Shown: positions 1-8,205 of the stretch, in pieces | How positions within the stretch are numbered: position 1 is the stretch's first letter | Layout of the letters: each line of letters starts with the position of its first letter | The notes under the pieces: model-generated | What the model was told of the DNA's origin: nothing | The model's input: only the letters and a program-made list of their open reading frames with translations | Databases searched by the model: none | Position numbers and translations under genes: made by a program | Origin: Desulfuromusa sp. | Lineage (GTDB): Bacteria; Desulfobacterota; Desulfuromonadia; Desulfuromonadales; Geopsychrobacteraceae | Direction: 5' to 3' | DNA: 19,340 nt | Assembly: GCA_029934755.1 (NCBI GenBank) | Contig: JAOZLQ010000024.1 | Span: forward strand, 1 to 19,340

Positions 1-947
1 AGGATTTGAACCATACCGGCGCCCATAAAATTAACCATTGCCTTGGTGAGGCGTTATTAGCAAAACATATGGGGAAAACCAAAGTTATCGCTGAAACCGG
101 TGCCGGGCAGCATGGGGTTGCTCTGGCAACGGCCTGTGCTCTGATAGGTATTGACTGTGAAATACACATGGGCGAAATTGATATAAAAAAACAACACCCC
201 AATGTTACAAAAATGAAAATTCTTGGGTGCAAGCTGGTGCCGGTCAGCCGTGGAACCAGAACTCTGAAGGATGCGGTTGACAGTGCTTTTGAAGAATATC
301 TACGCGACCCGGTTAATTTTTTCTATGCTATTGGATCTGTGGTTGGACCACACCCCTTTCCAAAAATGGTGCGTGATTTCCAGACGATTGTTGGTATCGA
401 AGCCCGGGAACAATTTCAGATAAAAGAGGGTCGTTTGCCTGATTATGTTATGGCTTGTGTCGGTGGGGGGTCAAATGCCATCGGCCTGTTTACCGCTTTT
501 CTGGATGATGAAGATGTCAAAATGATTGGTGTGGAACCGGCGGGTAAAGGGTTGGACACTCCAGATCATGCGGCAACTTTGACTTTGGGGAGCAAAGGCG
601 CTATTCATGGGTTTGAGTGCTATAACCTTCAAGATAAGGAAGGGCTGCCACTGCCGGTGTACTCCATTGCTTCCGGATTGGATTACCCTGGGGTTGGCCC
701 GCAACATTGTTATTTGAAAGATATTGAGCGGGTTCAATATGAGACGATAGATGACAAAGAATGTCTTGATGCGTTTATGAAATTATCTCGTTTGGAAGGG
801 ATCATCCCCGCTCTGGAGAGCGCTCATGTTGTTGCTTATGCGATGAAGTTGGCAAAGGAATTATCAGCGGATAAAACTATTCTGCTCAACCTGTCTGGTC
901 GTGGTGATAAAGATGCCGATTTCGTTGCCGATTATTTGTCACTTTAA
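1..947 (+). CDS. trpB: Tryptophan synthase beta chain, 5'-truncated by the window edge
   Basis: PLP enzyme that condenses indole with L-serine to give tryptophan. The reading frame is already open at base 3 (Asp codon), so only the C-terminal ~315 residues of a ~400-residue protein are present. The PLP lysine lies in T-G-A-H-K-I-N (codons 15-35), followed by the catalytic-Glu motif E-T-G-A-G-Q-H-G, the phosphate-binding loop G-G-G-S-N, the G-V-G-P-Q-H segment, and the C-terminal S-G-R-G-D-K-D cofactor loop. All key residues seen are intact. No trpA follows; the next gene is a DJ-1 protein, so this resembles the stand-alone extra TrpB found in Geobacter relatives rather than the member of a trp operon. 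That assignment is inference: the N-terminal part and upstream neighbours are outside the window. The family call is secure. Confidence 0.95.
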   Translation, partial: DLNHTGAHKINHCLGEALLAKHMGKTKVIAETGAGQHGVALATACALIGIDCEIHMGEIDIKKQHPNVTKMKILGCKLVPVSRGTRTLKDAVDSAFEEYLRDPVNFFYAIGSVVGPHPFPKMVRDFQTIVGIEAREQFQIKEGRLPDYVMACVGGGSNAIGLFTAFLDDEDVKMIGVEPAGKGLDTPDHAATLTLGSKGAIHGFECYNLQDKEGLPLPVYSIASGLDYPGVGPQHCYLKDIERVQYETIDDKECLDAFMKLSRLEGIIPALESAHVVAYAMKLAKELSADKTILLNLSGRGDKDADFVADYLSL

Positions 948-953
948 AAAATA

Positions 954-1007
954 GGAGCAAGGAGCAAGGATAAAGGAACAAGGTTAAACCTTGAACCTTG
1001 CTCCTTG
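954..1007. repeat. Imperfect palindromic intergenic repeat
   Basis: Arms CAAGGAGCAAGG (958-969) and CCTTGCTCCTTG (996-1007) are perfect 12-bp reverse complements. Nested inside is CAAGGTT-A-AACCTTG (979-993), a perfect 7-bp palindrome with a 1-base centre. The whole can fold as a long hairpin with an internal bulge. No T-run follows, so it is not a classical rho-independent terminator. It sits between trpB and the DJ-1 gene. The AGCAAGG periodicity looks like a dispersed intergenic repeat family; that is inference. Confidence 0.6.
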
Positions 1008-1029
1008 TGCCTGAATTATAGGGGCACAT

Positions 1030-1596
1030 ATGAACGCGGCTTTTATTATTTTTGACCAGATGACTGCCTTGGATTTTGTTGGCTTTTATGATCCATTAAC
1101 ACGTCTTAAATCAATGGATTTTATGCCGAATTTTCATTGGCAGATCTGTTCATTCTGTGAAGATGTTTCTGATACTCAAGATCTTCGTTTCGACCCTGAT
1201 TCATTTAAACAACCCTTACACGATTTTGATCTGCTTGTTATCCCCGGTGGTTATGGCAGTCGCTCCCTGCAACATAATGATGAGTTTATCTCCTGGATAA
1301 AAACGGCAGCACCGGTTCCATTGAAAGCGTCTGTTTGCAGTGGATCATTGTTATTGGGTGCCGCAGGCTTTCTTAAAGGGAAACGGGCAACAACACATCC
1401 CAAAGCTTATGATGAACTGGCCCGTTATTGTGGAGAGGTAAGTGATCAGCGGGTTGTTGATGAGGGAGATATTGTTACTGCAAGAGGGGTGACCTCTTCT
1501 ATTGACTTGGGTTTGCACCTGGTCGAACGCTTGGCCGGCAAAGATGTTTGCAGCGAAATAGCAACGCAGATGGATTACCCTTACTACTCATCCTGA
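1030..1596 (+). CDS. DJ-1/PfpI family protein
   Basis: A 188-residue single-domain DJ-1/PfpI superfamily protein of the class I glutamine amidotransferase-like fold. Visible marks are the I-P-G-G-Y-G loop at residues 71-76 and the nucleophile elbow A-S-V-C-S-G-S at 100-106, with Cys103 as the conserved reactive cysteine; T-H-P-K at 122-125 follows, as in isonitrile hydratase-like and AraC-associated members. Length matches the subfamily without a fused DNA-binding domain. An AGGGG ribosome-binding sequence precedes the ATG at 1030. The ABM-domain and hydrolase genes follow closely, suggesting one transcript. The actual reaction (isonitrile hydration, deglycase or chaperone activity) cannot be read from sequence; no signal peptide or membrane segment is seen, so it should be cytoplasmic. 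Confidence 0.88.
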   Translation: MNAAFIIFDQMTALDFVGFYDPLTRLKSMDFMPNFHWQICSFCEDVSDTQDLRFDPDSFKQPLHDFDLLVIPGGYGSRSLQHNDEFISWIKTAAPVPLKASVCSGSLLLGAAGFLKGKRATTHPKAYDELARYCGEVSDQRVVDEGDIVTARGVTSSIDLGLHLVERLAGKDVCSEIATQMDYPYYSS

Positions 1597-1623
1597 GATT
1601 TGTAATTTTTACGGGGAAACCTT

Positions 1624-1923
1624 ATGTATGCCGTTATTTTTAGAGCTGAAATCAATCAGCTGGATCGGGAATATAGCGACACCGCGGCCAGACTGAGAAA
1701 CCTTGCGATTGAAAGATATGGTTGCTTAGATTTTGTTGCAACAACCGAAGATCATCAGGAAATGGCTATCTCCTACTGGGAGACACTGGAACAAATTGAC
1801 CGCTGGAAACAGGATGCAGAGCATATAAGGGCACAACAGCTGGGAAGATCAAAGTGGTACAAGACCTACCAGATTGAAATTGTAGAAGTGCTGCGTGAAT
1901 ATAATCACGAGATACACAGATGA
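1624..1923 (+). CDS. Antibiotic biosynthesis monooxygenase (ABM) domain protein
   Basis: A 99-residue protein of the dimeric alpha+beta barrel ABM type. It opens with M-Y-A-V-I-F-R-A-E, as in small YqjZ-like members, and carries the typical S-Y-W-E-T-L-E-Q-I-D-R-W-K segment (about residues 50-62), where the Trp-containing strand leads into a helix (W-K-x-D-x-E-H). ABM proteins act as cofactor-free oxygenases or as small dimeric stress proteins; which applies here cannot be seen. It starts 27 bp after the DJ-1 stop behind a GGGGAAA sequence, and its stop overlaps the next start in ATGA, so translation with the hydrolase is probably coupled. Cytoplasmic by lack of signal sequence. Confidence 0.8.
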   Translation: MYAVIFRAEINQLDREYSDTAARLRNLAIERYGCLDFVATTEDHQEMAISYWETLEQIDRWKQDAEHIRAQQLGRSKWYKTYQIEIVEVLREYNHEIHR

Positions 1924-2774
1924 GTAAGTTTACCCAACTTGATGTTTGTACTGAAGATAATAAAATTATAGTTGGACGAATGTTTATTCCGCAGGGGGAG
2001 CCCATTGCCGCAGTGTTGATTGTTCCGGCGATGGGGGTGAAACAACAATATTATGCAGCTTTTGCTTCTTGGTTGAGTGAGCAGGGGTATCTGGTTGTCA
2101 CCTTTGATTATCGTGGCATAGGGTTGTCCCTCTCGGGGAGTTTGCGGAGTTGTAAAGCTGATATCATGGACTGGGCGCAACTTGACTGCGCCGCAATGGT
2201 TAAAACTATTACAGCAGCAGCTGACAGGAAGCCGCTCTATTGGGTTGGCCACAGTCTTGGTGGGCAGATATTCCCGCTGATGTTAGATCGATCATCTGTC
2301 ACTAAAATGGTGACTATAGTAAGCGGGAGCGGTTACTGGGGTGATGCTCCACCGCGACTTCGACGGGTTTCCTGGTATCTATGGTATCTTGTGGTACCTT
2401 TGGCTCTGCGACTGTTCGGCTATTTTCCAGGCAAACGATTGCGCAAGGTGGGGGATCTTCCGCATGCTGTCATGGCACAGTGGCGGTGCTGGTGTCTCAA
2501 TCCTGACTATGTTGTCGGTGTCGAGGGGGAACAGATCCGACAGTTATACTCGGATGTAAAAATTCCGATAACTTCATTTTCATTCAGCGATGATGAATTT
2601 ATGTCGGCACGCAATATTGAGGCATTGCACGATTTTTACGCGACAGCACCACGAACGATGAAACGGATCAGCCCAAGCGAGATCAATGTCGAAAAAATCG
2701 GCCATTTTGGTTTTTTCCGGCCAAAATTTAAAGAATCTCTTTGGGAAAAGTACCTTCTTCCTGAGTTGTCATGA
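1920..2774 (+). CDS. Alpha/beta hydrolase (COG4757-like)
   Basis: A 284-residue alpha/beta-hydrolase fold protein. The nucleophile elbow is G-H-S-L-G-G at 110-115 with Ser112; F-D-Y-R-G-I-G at 62-68 is the usual conserved strand/loop; a likely acid is Asp224 or Asp225 (S-F-S-D-D-E-F) and the likely catalytic His is His262 (K-I-G-H-F-G-F-F). Between them, residues 145-175 are rich in Trp, Leu and Arg and form the lid region. This order matches the predicted hydrolases of COG4757. The substrate is unknown. The start codon overlaps the stop of the ABM gene (ATGA). The run DJ-1, ABM, hydrolase suggests a small detoxification or small-molecule processing operon, but that is inference. Confidence 0.87.
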   Translation: MSKFTQLDVCTEDNKIIVGRMFIPQGEPIAAVLIVPAMGVKQQYYAAFASWLSEQGYLVVTFDYRGIGLSLSGSLRSCKADIMDWAQLDCAAMVKTITAAADRKPLYWVGHSLGGQIFPLMLDRSSVTKMVTIVSGSGYWGDAPPRLRRVSWYLWYLVVPLALRLFGYFPGKRLRKVGDLPHAVMAQWRCWCLNPDYVVGVEGEQIRQLYSDVKIPITSFSFSDDEFMSARNIEALHDFYATAPRTMKRISPSEINVEKIGHFGFFRPKFKESLWEKYLLPELS

Positions 2775-2803
2775 TCATGTTTTTGTAGATATTGTTGAGC
2801 TTA

Positions 2804-3658
2804 TCAAAAACAACTGAATCGAAAAGAATCATCCAGGTCTAGTGGTAAGAACAGGGTACTGAATTGCCTGTTGATTGAATCACCACACAGAGCATCTCTC
2901 TCATTAACATCGTTAACATACTTCTGTTCGTATTCAGCATTTAGTACGGCCTTACCGTTGTCGATAAAGGGATCGAGCAGGTCGCACTCCTGATATTCAA
3001 AACATTGTTCATTCACTGCAAAGTCATAGTAGTCAACCAGTTCTGAAATCTGATCAAGATCATTTTTTAATCCTATAGACAAACTTCTTAAATGAGCTTC
3101 ATTGGCAATTAAGCGATTGAATCCCAGCTGATCTGTTGCAGTGAGAGCGAATCCAGAACTGTTGCTATACCCGTCCATATTGTCTGGTTCTACACCATCG
3201 CAACCTTTTTGTACTGCAAGATCAAGTCTGTTCTTCATGATGGTATGAACATTGTCTGAACGAATATCCAACCAGCGTTCGCCAGCCCACCCATCTAACG
3301 GATTGCCTAAGTCATCAGCTGAAAATAGATCAGCATCAGACCGCCATTCTTCATAGGAACCCGCAGAAAAATAGCAAATTACTTTTTTCCCAGACTGCTG
3401 CAGTTGTTGAATCAGGGCTGCGGATGAATCAAAAAGGTCAATGTCGTAGATATCAACATTGTAGGATGTGTTGACTGCACCCTGTAATTGCCATTGCCAA
3501 GTTGCCAGTACCGATGGCTGATACCAGTTGCCAGCGGTTATTGGAGGGACATCGGGGGTTGGCGCTGAACTGCTGCTGTCACTGCTGTTTGATGAGCTGC
3601 CACTTCCACAACTGATTAGTAGAGATAGAAGTAAAATTGTTGAAAATATTTTCCACAT
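2804..3658 (-). CDS. GH114 family lipoprotein, predicted endo-alpha-1,4-polygalactosaminidase
   Basis: Predicted surface glycoside hydrolase cutting alpha-1,4-linked galactosamine polymers. With the ATG at 3658 (AGAGGTG six bases upstream) the protein has 284 residues: a lipoprotein signal with lipobox L-I-S-C at 14-17, a Ser-rich linker to about residue 32, then a single TIM-barrel domain. GH114 signatures in order are Y-D-I-D-L-F-D (71-77), V-I-C-Y-F-S-A-G-S (93-101), W-L-D-I-R (129-133), G-C-D-G-V-E-P-D-N-M-D-G (152-163), G-L-K-N-D (196-200) and V-N-E-Q-C-F-E-Y (215-222); acidic residues Asp154, Glu157 and Glu217 are the catalytic candidates. A longer frame upstream overlaps the kinase gene and lacks a signal peptide at its start, so it was rejected. 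It is last in the minus-strand signalling run, 52 bp after the kinase. Confidence 0.88.
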   Translation of the reverse strand: MWKIFSTILLLSLLISCGSGSSSNSSDSSSSAPTPDVPPITAGNWYQPSVLATWQWQLQGAVNTSYNVDIYDIDLFDSSAALIQQLQQSGKKVICYFSAGSYEEWRSDADLFSADDLGNPLDGWAGERWLDIRSDNVHTIMKNRLDLAVQKGCDGVEPDNMDGYSNSSGFALTATDQLGFNRLIANEAHLRSLSIGLKNDLDQISELVDYYDFAVNEQCFEYQECDLLDPFIDNGKAVLNAEYEQKYVNDVNERDALCGDSINRQFSTLFLPLDLDDSFRFSCF

Positions 3659-3710
3659 AGTAACACCTCTCAGAGATAAAAATAGTTTGAGTGGGGGGCG
3701 ATATCCTGCC

Positions 3711-5984
3711 TCAGCTGCCATCAAGAACGTCTCTGACCTTTTGGGCCAGTTTATATGCAGAAAAAGGTTTTTTCAAAAGTTGTGCAGTTGTCTTGTTTTG
3801 CTTCATCTGATTGAAATGTTCCTTAGAATATCCTGACATGTAGAGTGTTTTTATCTCAGGTTCAATTTTTATCAAATGTTCGCTCAGTTCTACCCCATTC
3901 ATTTTTGGCATAACGATATCTGTCAGGAGTAGATGGATGGGGTCTTTGTATTTTTCTACCAGTTGGATCGCTGCAAATGGCCCCTGTGCTGAAAGGACTC
4001 TATAGCCAGCTTCAGTCAGCATGGCAATCGTAATATCAAGGAGTGCGGTTTCATCTTCAACGACTAGAACGGTTTCGCTTCCTTTTACCAATATTTTATT
4101 GTCAGCTTGTACTGTCATTTCTTCTTTCAGTTGTACTTGTGGAAAATAAAGGCTGAAGGTTGATCCCTGCTCTGGAGTACTGGTAACCTCGATACAGCCA
4201 TTGTTTTGCTTGACTAGACCAAATACCATAGAAAGACCCAAGCCCGTTCCTTTCCCTATTCCTTTTGTGGTGAAGAAAGGGTCAAATATCCTGTTGACTG
4301 TTTCCTGATCCATTCCGCAACCGGTATCGTTGATCTCCAGTAAAATATATTCACCAGAATAACTTCCAGGGTGACTTTGACAAGATTTTCCATCAAGAAA
4401 TAACTGACTAATATTGACTGATATGACTCCGGTACCATCAATAGCATCTCTGGCATTGATAATGAGGTTTGTCAGTATCTGGTTGAGGTGACCCGGATCA
4501 ATATCTACCAGTGGGAGCTTTGCCTTCGTATTCCAACGGAGTTCAAGGTGTTCACCGATCAAGCGCTTGAGCACTATGAGCATGTTTGCAACCGTATCAC
4601 TCAAATTTAAAATCTGCGATTGGCGGGACTGTTTACGGGCAAAACCAAGCAACTGCTGGGTCAGGTTTGAGGAGCGTTCAGCTGCTATTTTAATTTCTTG
4701 CAGTCGTTTTTCCAGAGGATCGCCAGAGTTGATTTTCATCAGCGCAATTTCAACCTGCCCAAGGATAATCGCAAGCATATTATTGAAGTCATGAGCAACT
4801 CCACCAGCCAATTGTCCGATTGCTTCCATCTTTTGGGACTGCCGGTATTTTTCCTCAGTTAGTAACTGTTCGCTGATATCCCACTTGGCAGCAACAAAGT
4901 TGACGATTGTTCCAGCAGAATTGAAAATTGGGGAAATCGTGGCCTCTTCGATGAAATGACTGCCGTCTTTCTTTTTGTTGACAAGGCGACCCTTCCAGGT
5001 TCTTCCTTGGGTGATAGATTCCCATAACTCTGAATAAATTGAATTATCTTGTTCACCGCTGTTTAAAATCCGTGGATTCTGACCGATGACTTCATCCTTG
5101 GTATAGCCAGTGATAGATGTAAATGCAGAGTTAACGTATTCAATTGTTCCTTGTGTATCTGTAATAACAATGGTTTCCCCAACCTGTTCAATTGCTGTGG
5201 CCAACAGATGTATCCGCTCTTCATTCTTTTTGCGGGTAGTAATATCCCGGCCAATAATAACAAGTGCTTTGCGGGAGCCATCGGGATGAAAAAGGGGGGA
5301 CTTGATGAACTCATAAATCATTTCTTCAGAACTCTGAGAGGAAATGACTTCTTCGATAATGGAGATATCTTTGGCACCCCAGGCTTTTTCGCTTGTGAGG
5401 GTACAATTCAGGAATGCGTCAGAATAGAAACTATTATAATGTGCCAGATCTGCATCTGTCTTTCCTCGGTAGTCGATTTCTTCAAGCTGGAATAGTTCCA
5501 GCATCGCTCTATTTGCTAGTAACCAACAACCATCAGCATCTTTAAAACAGATAACATCTGGTGAGGCCTCCAATAGTGTTCGTTGTAGCTCCTCTGTTTT
5601 TCTTAATTTTTCTTCAGACTCTTTTTGTTCGGTAATATCGATGACCAGCCCAACCATGCCGGTTAGAATATCTCTATTGTCATACAGCCCGGTTACCGAG
5701 ACATCCCCCCAGAAAATGCTTTCATCTTTACGGATATAGCGTTTATCCATACGGTAGGATTTTCTTTTCCCATTCTCAAGCTCTTTATCTAACAACAATT
5801 GCCGAGGTAAATCATCAGGGTGGGTGATCGACTGGAAATCCATTGACATGATTTCTGCGGCGCTGTAGCCGATCATCCGGCCCCATTGATTGTTGACCTG
5901 TAGATATCTTCCTTCGGCATTAACTTCCATCATGCCGACAACCTGATTATCAAAAAAAACTTGTAACGATTTTTCGTGCTTCAT
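3711..5984 (-). CDS. Triple-PAS hybrid sensor histidine kinase with receiver domain
   Basis: A 757-residue cytoplasmic sensor kinase with no signal peptide or membrane segment. Domains in order: PAS/PAC 1 (about 5-120), PAS 2 (135-250), PAS 3 with PAC (260-372), HisKA with phospho-acceptor His398 in G-G-V-A-H-D-F-N-N (394-402), HATPase with N-box N-L-I-I-N-A-R-D-A-I (506-515), G1 D-T-G-C-G-M (553-558), F-box F-D-P-F-F (567-571) and G2 G-T-G-L-G-L (579-584), then a C-terminal receiver (636-757) with Asp689 in L-L-T-D-I-V-M-P and conserved lysine at 738/739. No output or HPt domain is present, so phosphotransfer to a partner, or receiver-mediated control of the kinase itself, is expected. PAS 2 has the C-F-K-D-A-D-G ligand-sensing style. 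It begins 22 bp after the phosphatase gene stop, so the two are almost certainly co-transcribed. Confidence 0.95.
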   Translation of the reverse strand: MKHEKSLQVFFDNQVVGMMEVNAEGRYLQVNNQWGRMIGYSAAEIMSMDFQSITHPDDLPRQLLLDKELENGKRKSYRMDKRYIRKDESIFWGDVSVTGLYDNRDILTGMVGLVIDITEQKESEEKLRKTEELQRTLLEASPDVICFKDADGCWLLANRAMLELFQLEEIDYRGKTDADLAHYNSFYSDAFLNCTLTSEKAWGAKDISIIEEVISSQSSEEMIYEFIKSPLFHPDGSRKALVIIGRDITTRKKNEERIHLLATAIEQVGETIVITDTQGTIEYVNSAFTSITGYTKDEVIGQNPRILNSGEQDNSIYSELWESITQGRTWKGRLVNKKKDGSHFIEEATISPIFNSAGTIVNFVAAKWDISEQLLTEEKYRQSQKMEAIGQLAGGVAHDFNNMLAIILGQVEIALMKINSGDPLEKRLQEIKIAAERSSNLTQQLLGFARKQSRQSQILNLSDTVANMLIVLKRLIGEHLELRWNTKAKLPLVDIDPGHLNQILTNLIINARDAIDGTGVISVNISQLFLDGKSCQSHPGSYSGEYILLEINDTGCGMDQETVNRIFDPFFTTKGIGKGTGLGLSMVFGLVKQNNGCIEVTSTPEQGSTFSLYFPQVQLKEEMTVQADNKILVKGSETVLVVEDETALLDITIAMLTEAGYRVLSAQGPFAAIQLVEKYKDPIHLLLTDIVMPKMNGVELSEHLIKIEPEIKTLYMSGYSKEHFNQMKQNKTTAQLLKKPFSAYKLAQKVRDVLDGS

Positions 5985-6006
5985 GACCCTCTACCCTCCC
6001 TGTATA

Positions 6007-8133
6007 TCAGCAAGCTTTAACCACCATCAAAGTGATATCATCATCCCGAGAGTGCTCTCCTCTGAAGCTGTCCAGATCAGAAATGAGTTGATCAGCAATG
6101 GTGTCAGCATCGGCATTCGCATATTGAATTAATAACTCATGAACCCTTTTAGTTCCGAACATCTCTTCTGCGGTATCTCTTGTTTCCCATATCCCATCGG
6201 TTCCGATCAGGAGAATATCTCCTTCCGTAAATTTTATAACCGAAGCCATTTCATAGTTTGTTTTTTCAATAATTCCCAAGGGGATTCCTGAACTGTCAAG
6301 TTCTTCAATATGCCCATCGGATCGGTAGAGAAATGTTGGCGCATGGCCGGCTGATATCCAATGCAGAGATCGTTCAGCCGGGTCAAGAACACCATAAAAC
6401 AGGGTCATGAAGTAGGCATCTGCGGTATCGCGGTAGAGATGGTTGTTGAGCTCACTCGCGAGCACTTCAAGGTTGGACGGTTGACGGTCAACCAGGGAGT
6501 GAAGAACCCCACGGGCGGTTGCCATCACCAGCGCAGGGCCAATGCCATGTCCGGAAACATCTCCAACCGCTAGCCCGAACTGCAGAGTCTTAGAATTTTT
6601 CAGTTCAATAAAGTCGAAATAATCTCCACCCGTTTCATCACAATAGAGACTTCTTGCCGATAGATCAAAGTTGGGGCAATCAGGTGCTGCATTCGGCAGT
6701 AACTGTTGTTGGATTCCCTTAGCCAAGGCCAAGGATTGTTTCATTTCATCCCGCTCTTTCAGACTGACTCCCATCTCGTTAAAAATATGACCGAGGTTTT
6801 CCAATTCGTCATCAGTATGAATTTCGACTCTGGCATCAAAATTTCCCTCTGCAAGTTGGTTTGCCGCAGTTGTCAGTTGCATAATTGGATGGGTTACTTT
6901 GCGAGAACGCATGATTGCCAAGAGAATGGCCGCAGCAACAACGACAATTGTCAGGATCGCACTGATTGTAAGACTCAGGGAGATTTGTTGGTTGACATAG
7001 TTCTCTGCACTGACGGCTTGGGCGATTATTTGTTGATAGGGGACAATGACCAGAGGAAAGGGCTCATCTCCGTTCCGGGAACCGTAGGCCCAAAGGGATT
7101 CTTTCCCCTGATAGGTAATTTTTCTGACGGCAGAATTTCCACGCAGAAGATCCTGTAGAAAAACTTGCAATTGTGGGTCGTCGATAGCCAAATACTCATG
7201 TTTAACCGGTATTCGCCAATCTAAGGAATGGTCTTCACTCCGATTGTGAAGCAGGACTTCCAGCTGTTGCAGCGGGTCCGGTGCGTCTTCATGGTAAACA
7301 AGAACCATGCTGTCAGCGTCATCAGCCCACTCAGCTGGGATATTCCAGTCAGCAAAAAATTGTCGATAGTCGATATCCAAGGCAGTGACTCCCGCTAATT
7401 TTCCATCTCCAGCATAAATGGGTCTTGCCAGGGTCAAAATCAGGGTGCCGGTGGTTAAGTCCGTCAATATTTGTTGGGTCGGTTCACCTTTGAATACGGC
7501 ATCTTCATACCATTGACGCTGACGGGGATCATAGTCAACCGGATAACCCCCTTTGCCCGGGTAACTGGAGTGAATCCCTGATTCCAGTGCTGTATATTGC
7601 CAAAGGAATAGTTCCGGTTGAATATCGTGCAGGGTTTTGTAAACTTCAGGCATACTACTTATCTGGTTTAGCTGGTTCGCAACATCCTGTGGATTTTTTT
7701 CTTCGGCAAGAAAAATAACCTGTTGGGAGTAAGATACCGGGATTGGAACCAGCTTCCCATCTTTGGTTGGGCGTCGGTGCTTTTGTGTTTTGATCAGGTC
7801 TTTTGGCTGATTCTGTGGTGAGGCGTAGTCGGCAGAAAAAAAGATTGGTTGCGGTTGCTTGGGAGGAGGGGACGAAAGCCTGATCTCAACTGCTTGTGCT
7901 TGACTCTCTAGAGTCAGCAGCGCCATTGCCTTGTCACGTTTAAGGATTCGACCAAAATCATCAACCAGAGAATGAAGAAGAGTTGATGCACTCCTGTTTA
8001 GCTGAATATGGGTATCGCTCGCGAGTTTGTTGCCAAAATGCAGCATCGAGGCCCGTTGGAACAGAAAACTCAGACTCAATGGCAGTAGAGCGACTATTAG
8101 TAACAGAATCAGAAGTTTGGTACGAAACTTCAT
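6007..8133 (-). CDS. Membrane Cache-HAMP-PP2C serine phosphatase (RsbU/SpoIIE type)
   Basis: A 708-residue membrane sensor phosphatase. N-terminal membrane helix at about 5-27; periplasmic Cache-type sensory region to about 385 (D-P-R-Q-R-Q-W-Y at 202-209 and A-R-P-I-Y-A-G at 236-242 are typical dCache motifs); second membrane helix about 387-408; HAMP 409-462; then a PP2C/SpoIIE phosphatase with metal and catalytic motifs G-G-D-Y-F-D (502-507), G-D-V-S-G-H-G (524-530), S-A-G-H-A-P (594-599), G-T-D-G-I-W-E (644-650) and D-D-D-I-T (697-701), all intact. Such proteins dephosphorylate STAS anti-sigma antagonists in partner switching. No cognate anti-sigma factor or STAS antagonist lies next to it. 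GAGGG stands four bases before the ATG. The downstream hybrid kinase begins 22 bp later. Confidence 0.93.
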   Translation of the reverse strand: MKFRTKLLILLLIVALLPLSLSFLFQRASMLHFGNKLASDTHIQLNRSASTLLHSLVDDFGRILKRDKAMALLTLESQAQAVEIRLSSPPPKQPQPIFFSADYASPQNQPKDLIKTQKHRRPTKDGKLVPIPVSYSQQVIFLAEEKNPQDVANQLNQISSMPEVYKTLHDIQPELFLWQYTALESGIHSSYPGKGGYPVDYDPRQRQWYEDAVFKGEPTQQILTDLTTGTLILTLARPIYAGDGKLAGVTALDIDYRQFFADWNIPAEWADDADSMVLVYHEDAPDPLQQLEVLLHNRSEDHSLDWRIPVKHEYLAIDDPQLQVFLQDLLRGNSAVRKITYQGKESLWAYGSRNGDEPFPLVIVPYQQIIAQAVSAENYVNQQISLSLTISAILTIVVVAAAILLAIMRSRKVTHPIMQLTTAANQLAEGNFDARVEIHTDDELENLGHIFNEMGVSLKERDEMKQSLALAKGIQQQLLPNAAPDCPNFDLSARSLYCDETGGDYFDFIELKNSKTLQFGLAVGDVSGHGIGPALVMATARGVLHSLVDRQPSNLEVLASELNNHLYRDTADAYFMTLFYGVLDPAERSLHWISAGHAPTFLYRSDGHIEELDSSGIPLGIIEKTNYEMASVIKFTEGDILLIGTDGIWETRDTAEEMFGTKRVHELLIQYANADADTIADQLISDLDSFRGEHSRDDDITLMVVKAC

Positions 8134-8205
8134 AAAACCCTCTTATTTGAGCTATTCTCCAAGCATAACAGCTTCGCATCGGAGGAACAGACCGTCCAGT
8201 ATTTT

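Noticed and set aside
2779..2812. TGTTTTTG/CAAAAACA inverted repeat as a terminator between the convergent hydrolase and GH114 genes
   Set aside because: The stem is almost all A/T with an 18-base loop and overlaps the GH114 stop codon; too weak to call.
3659..3724. Longer reading frame for the GH114 protein starting at 3724
   Set aside because: It overlaps the kinase gene and places the signal peptide 22 residues inside; the ATG at 3658 has a good ribosome-binding site.
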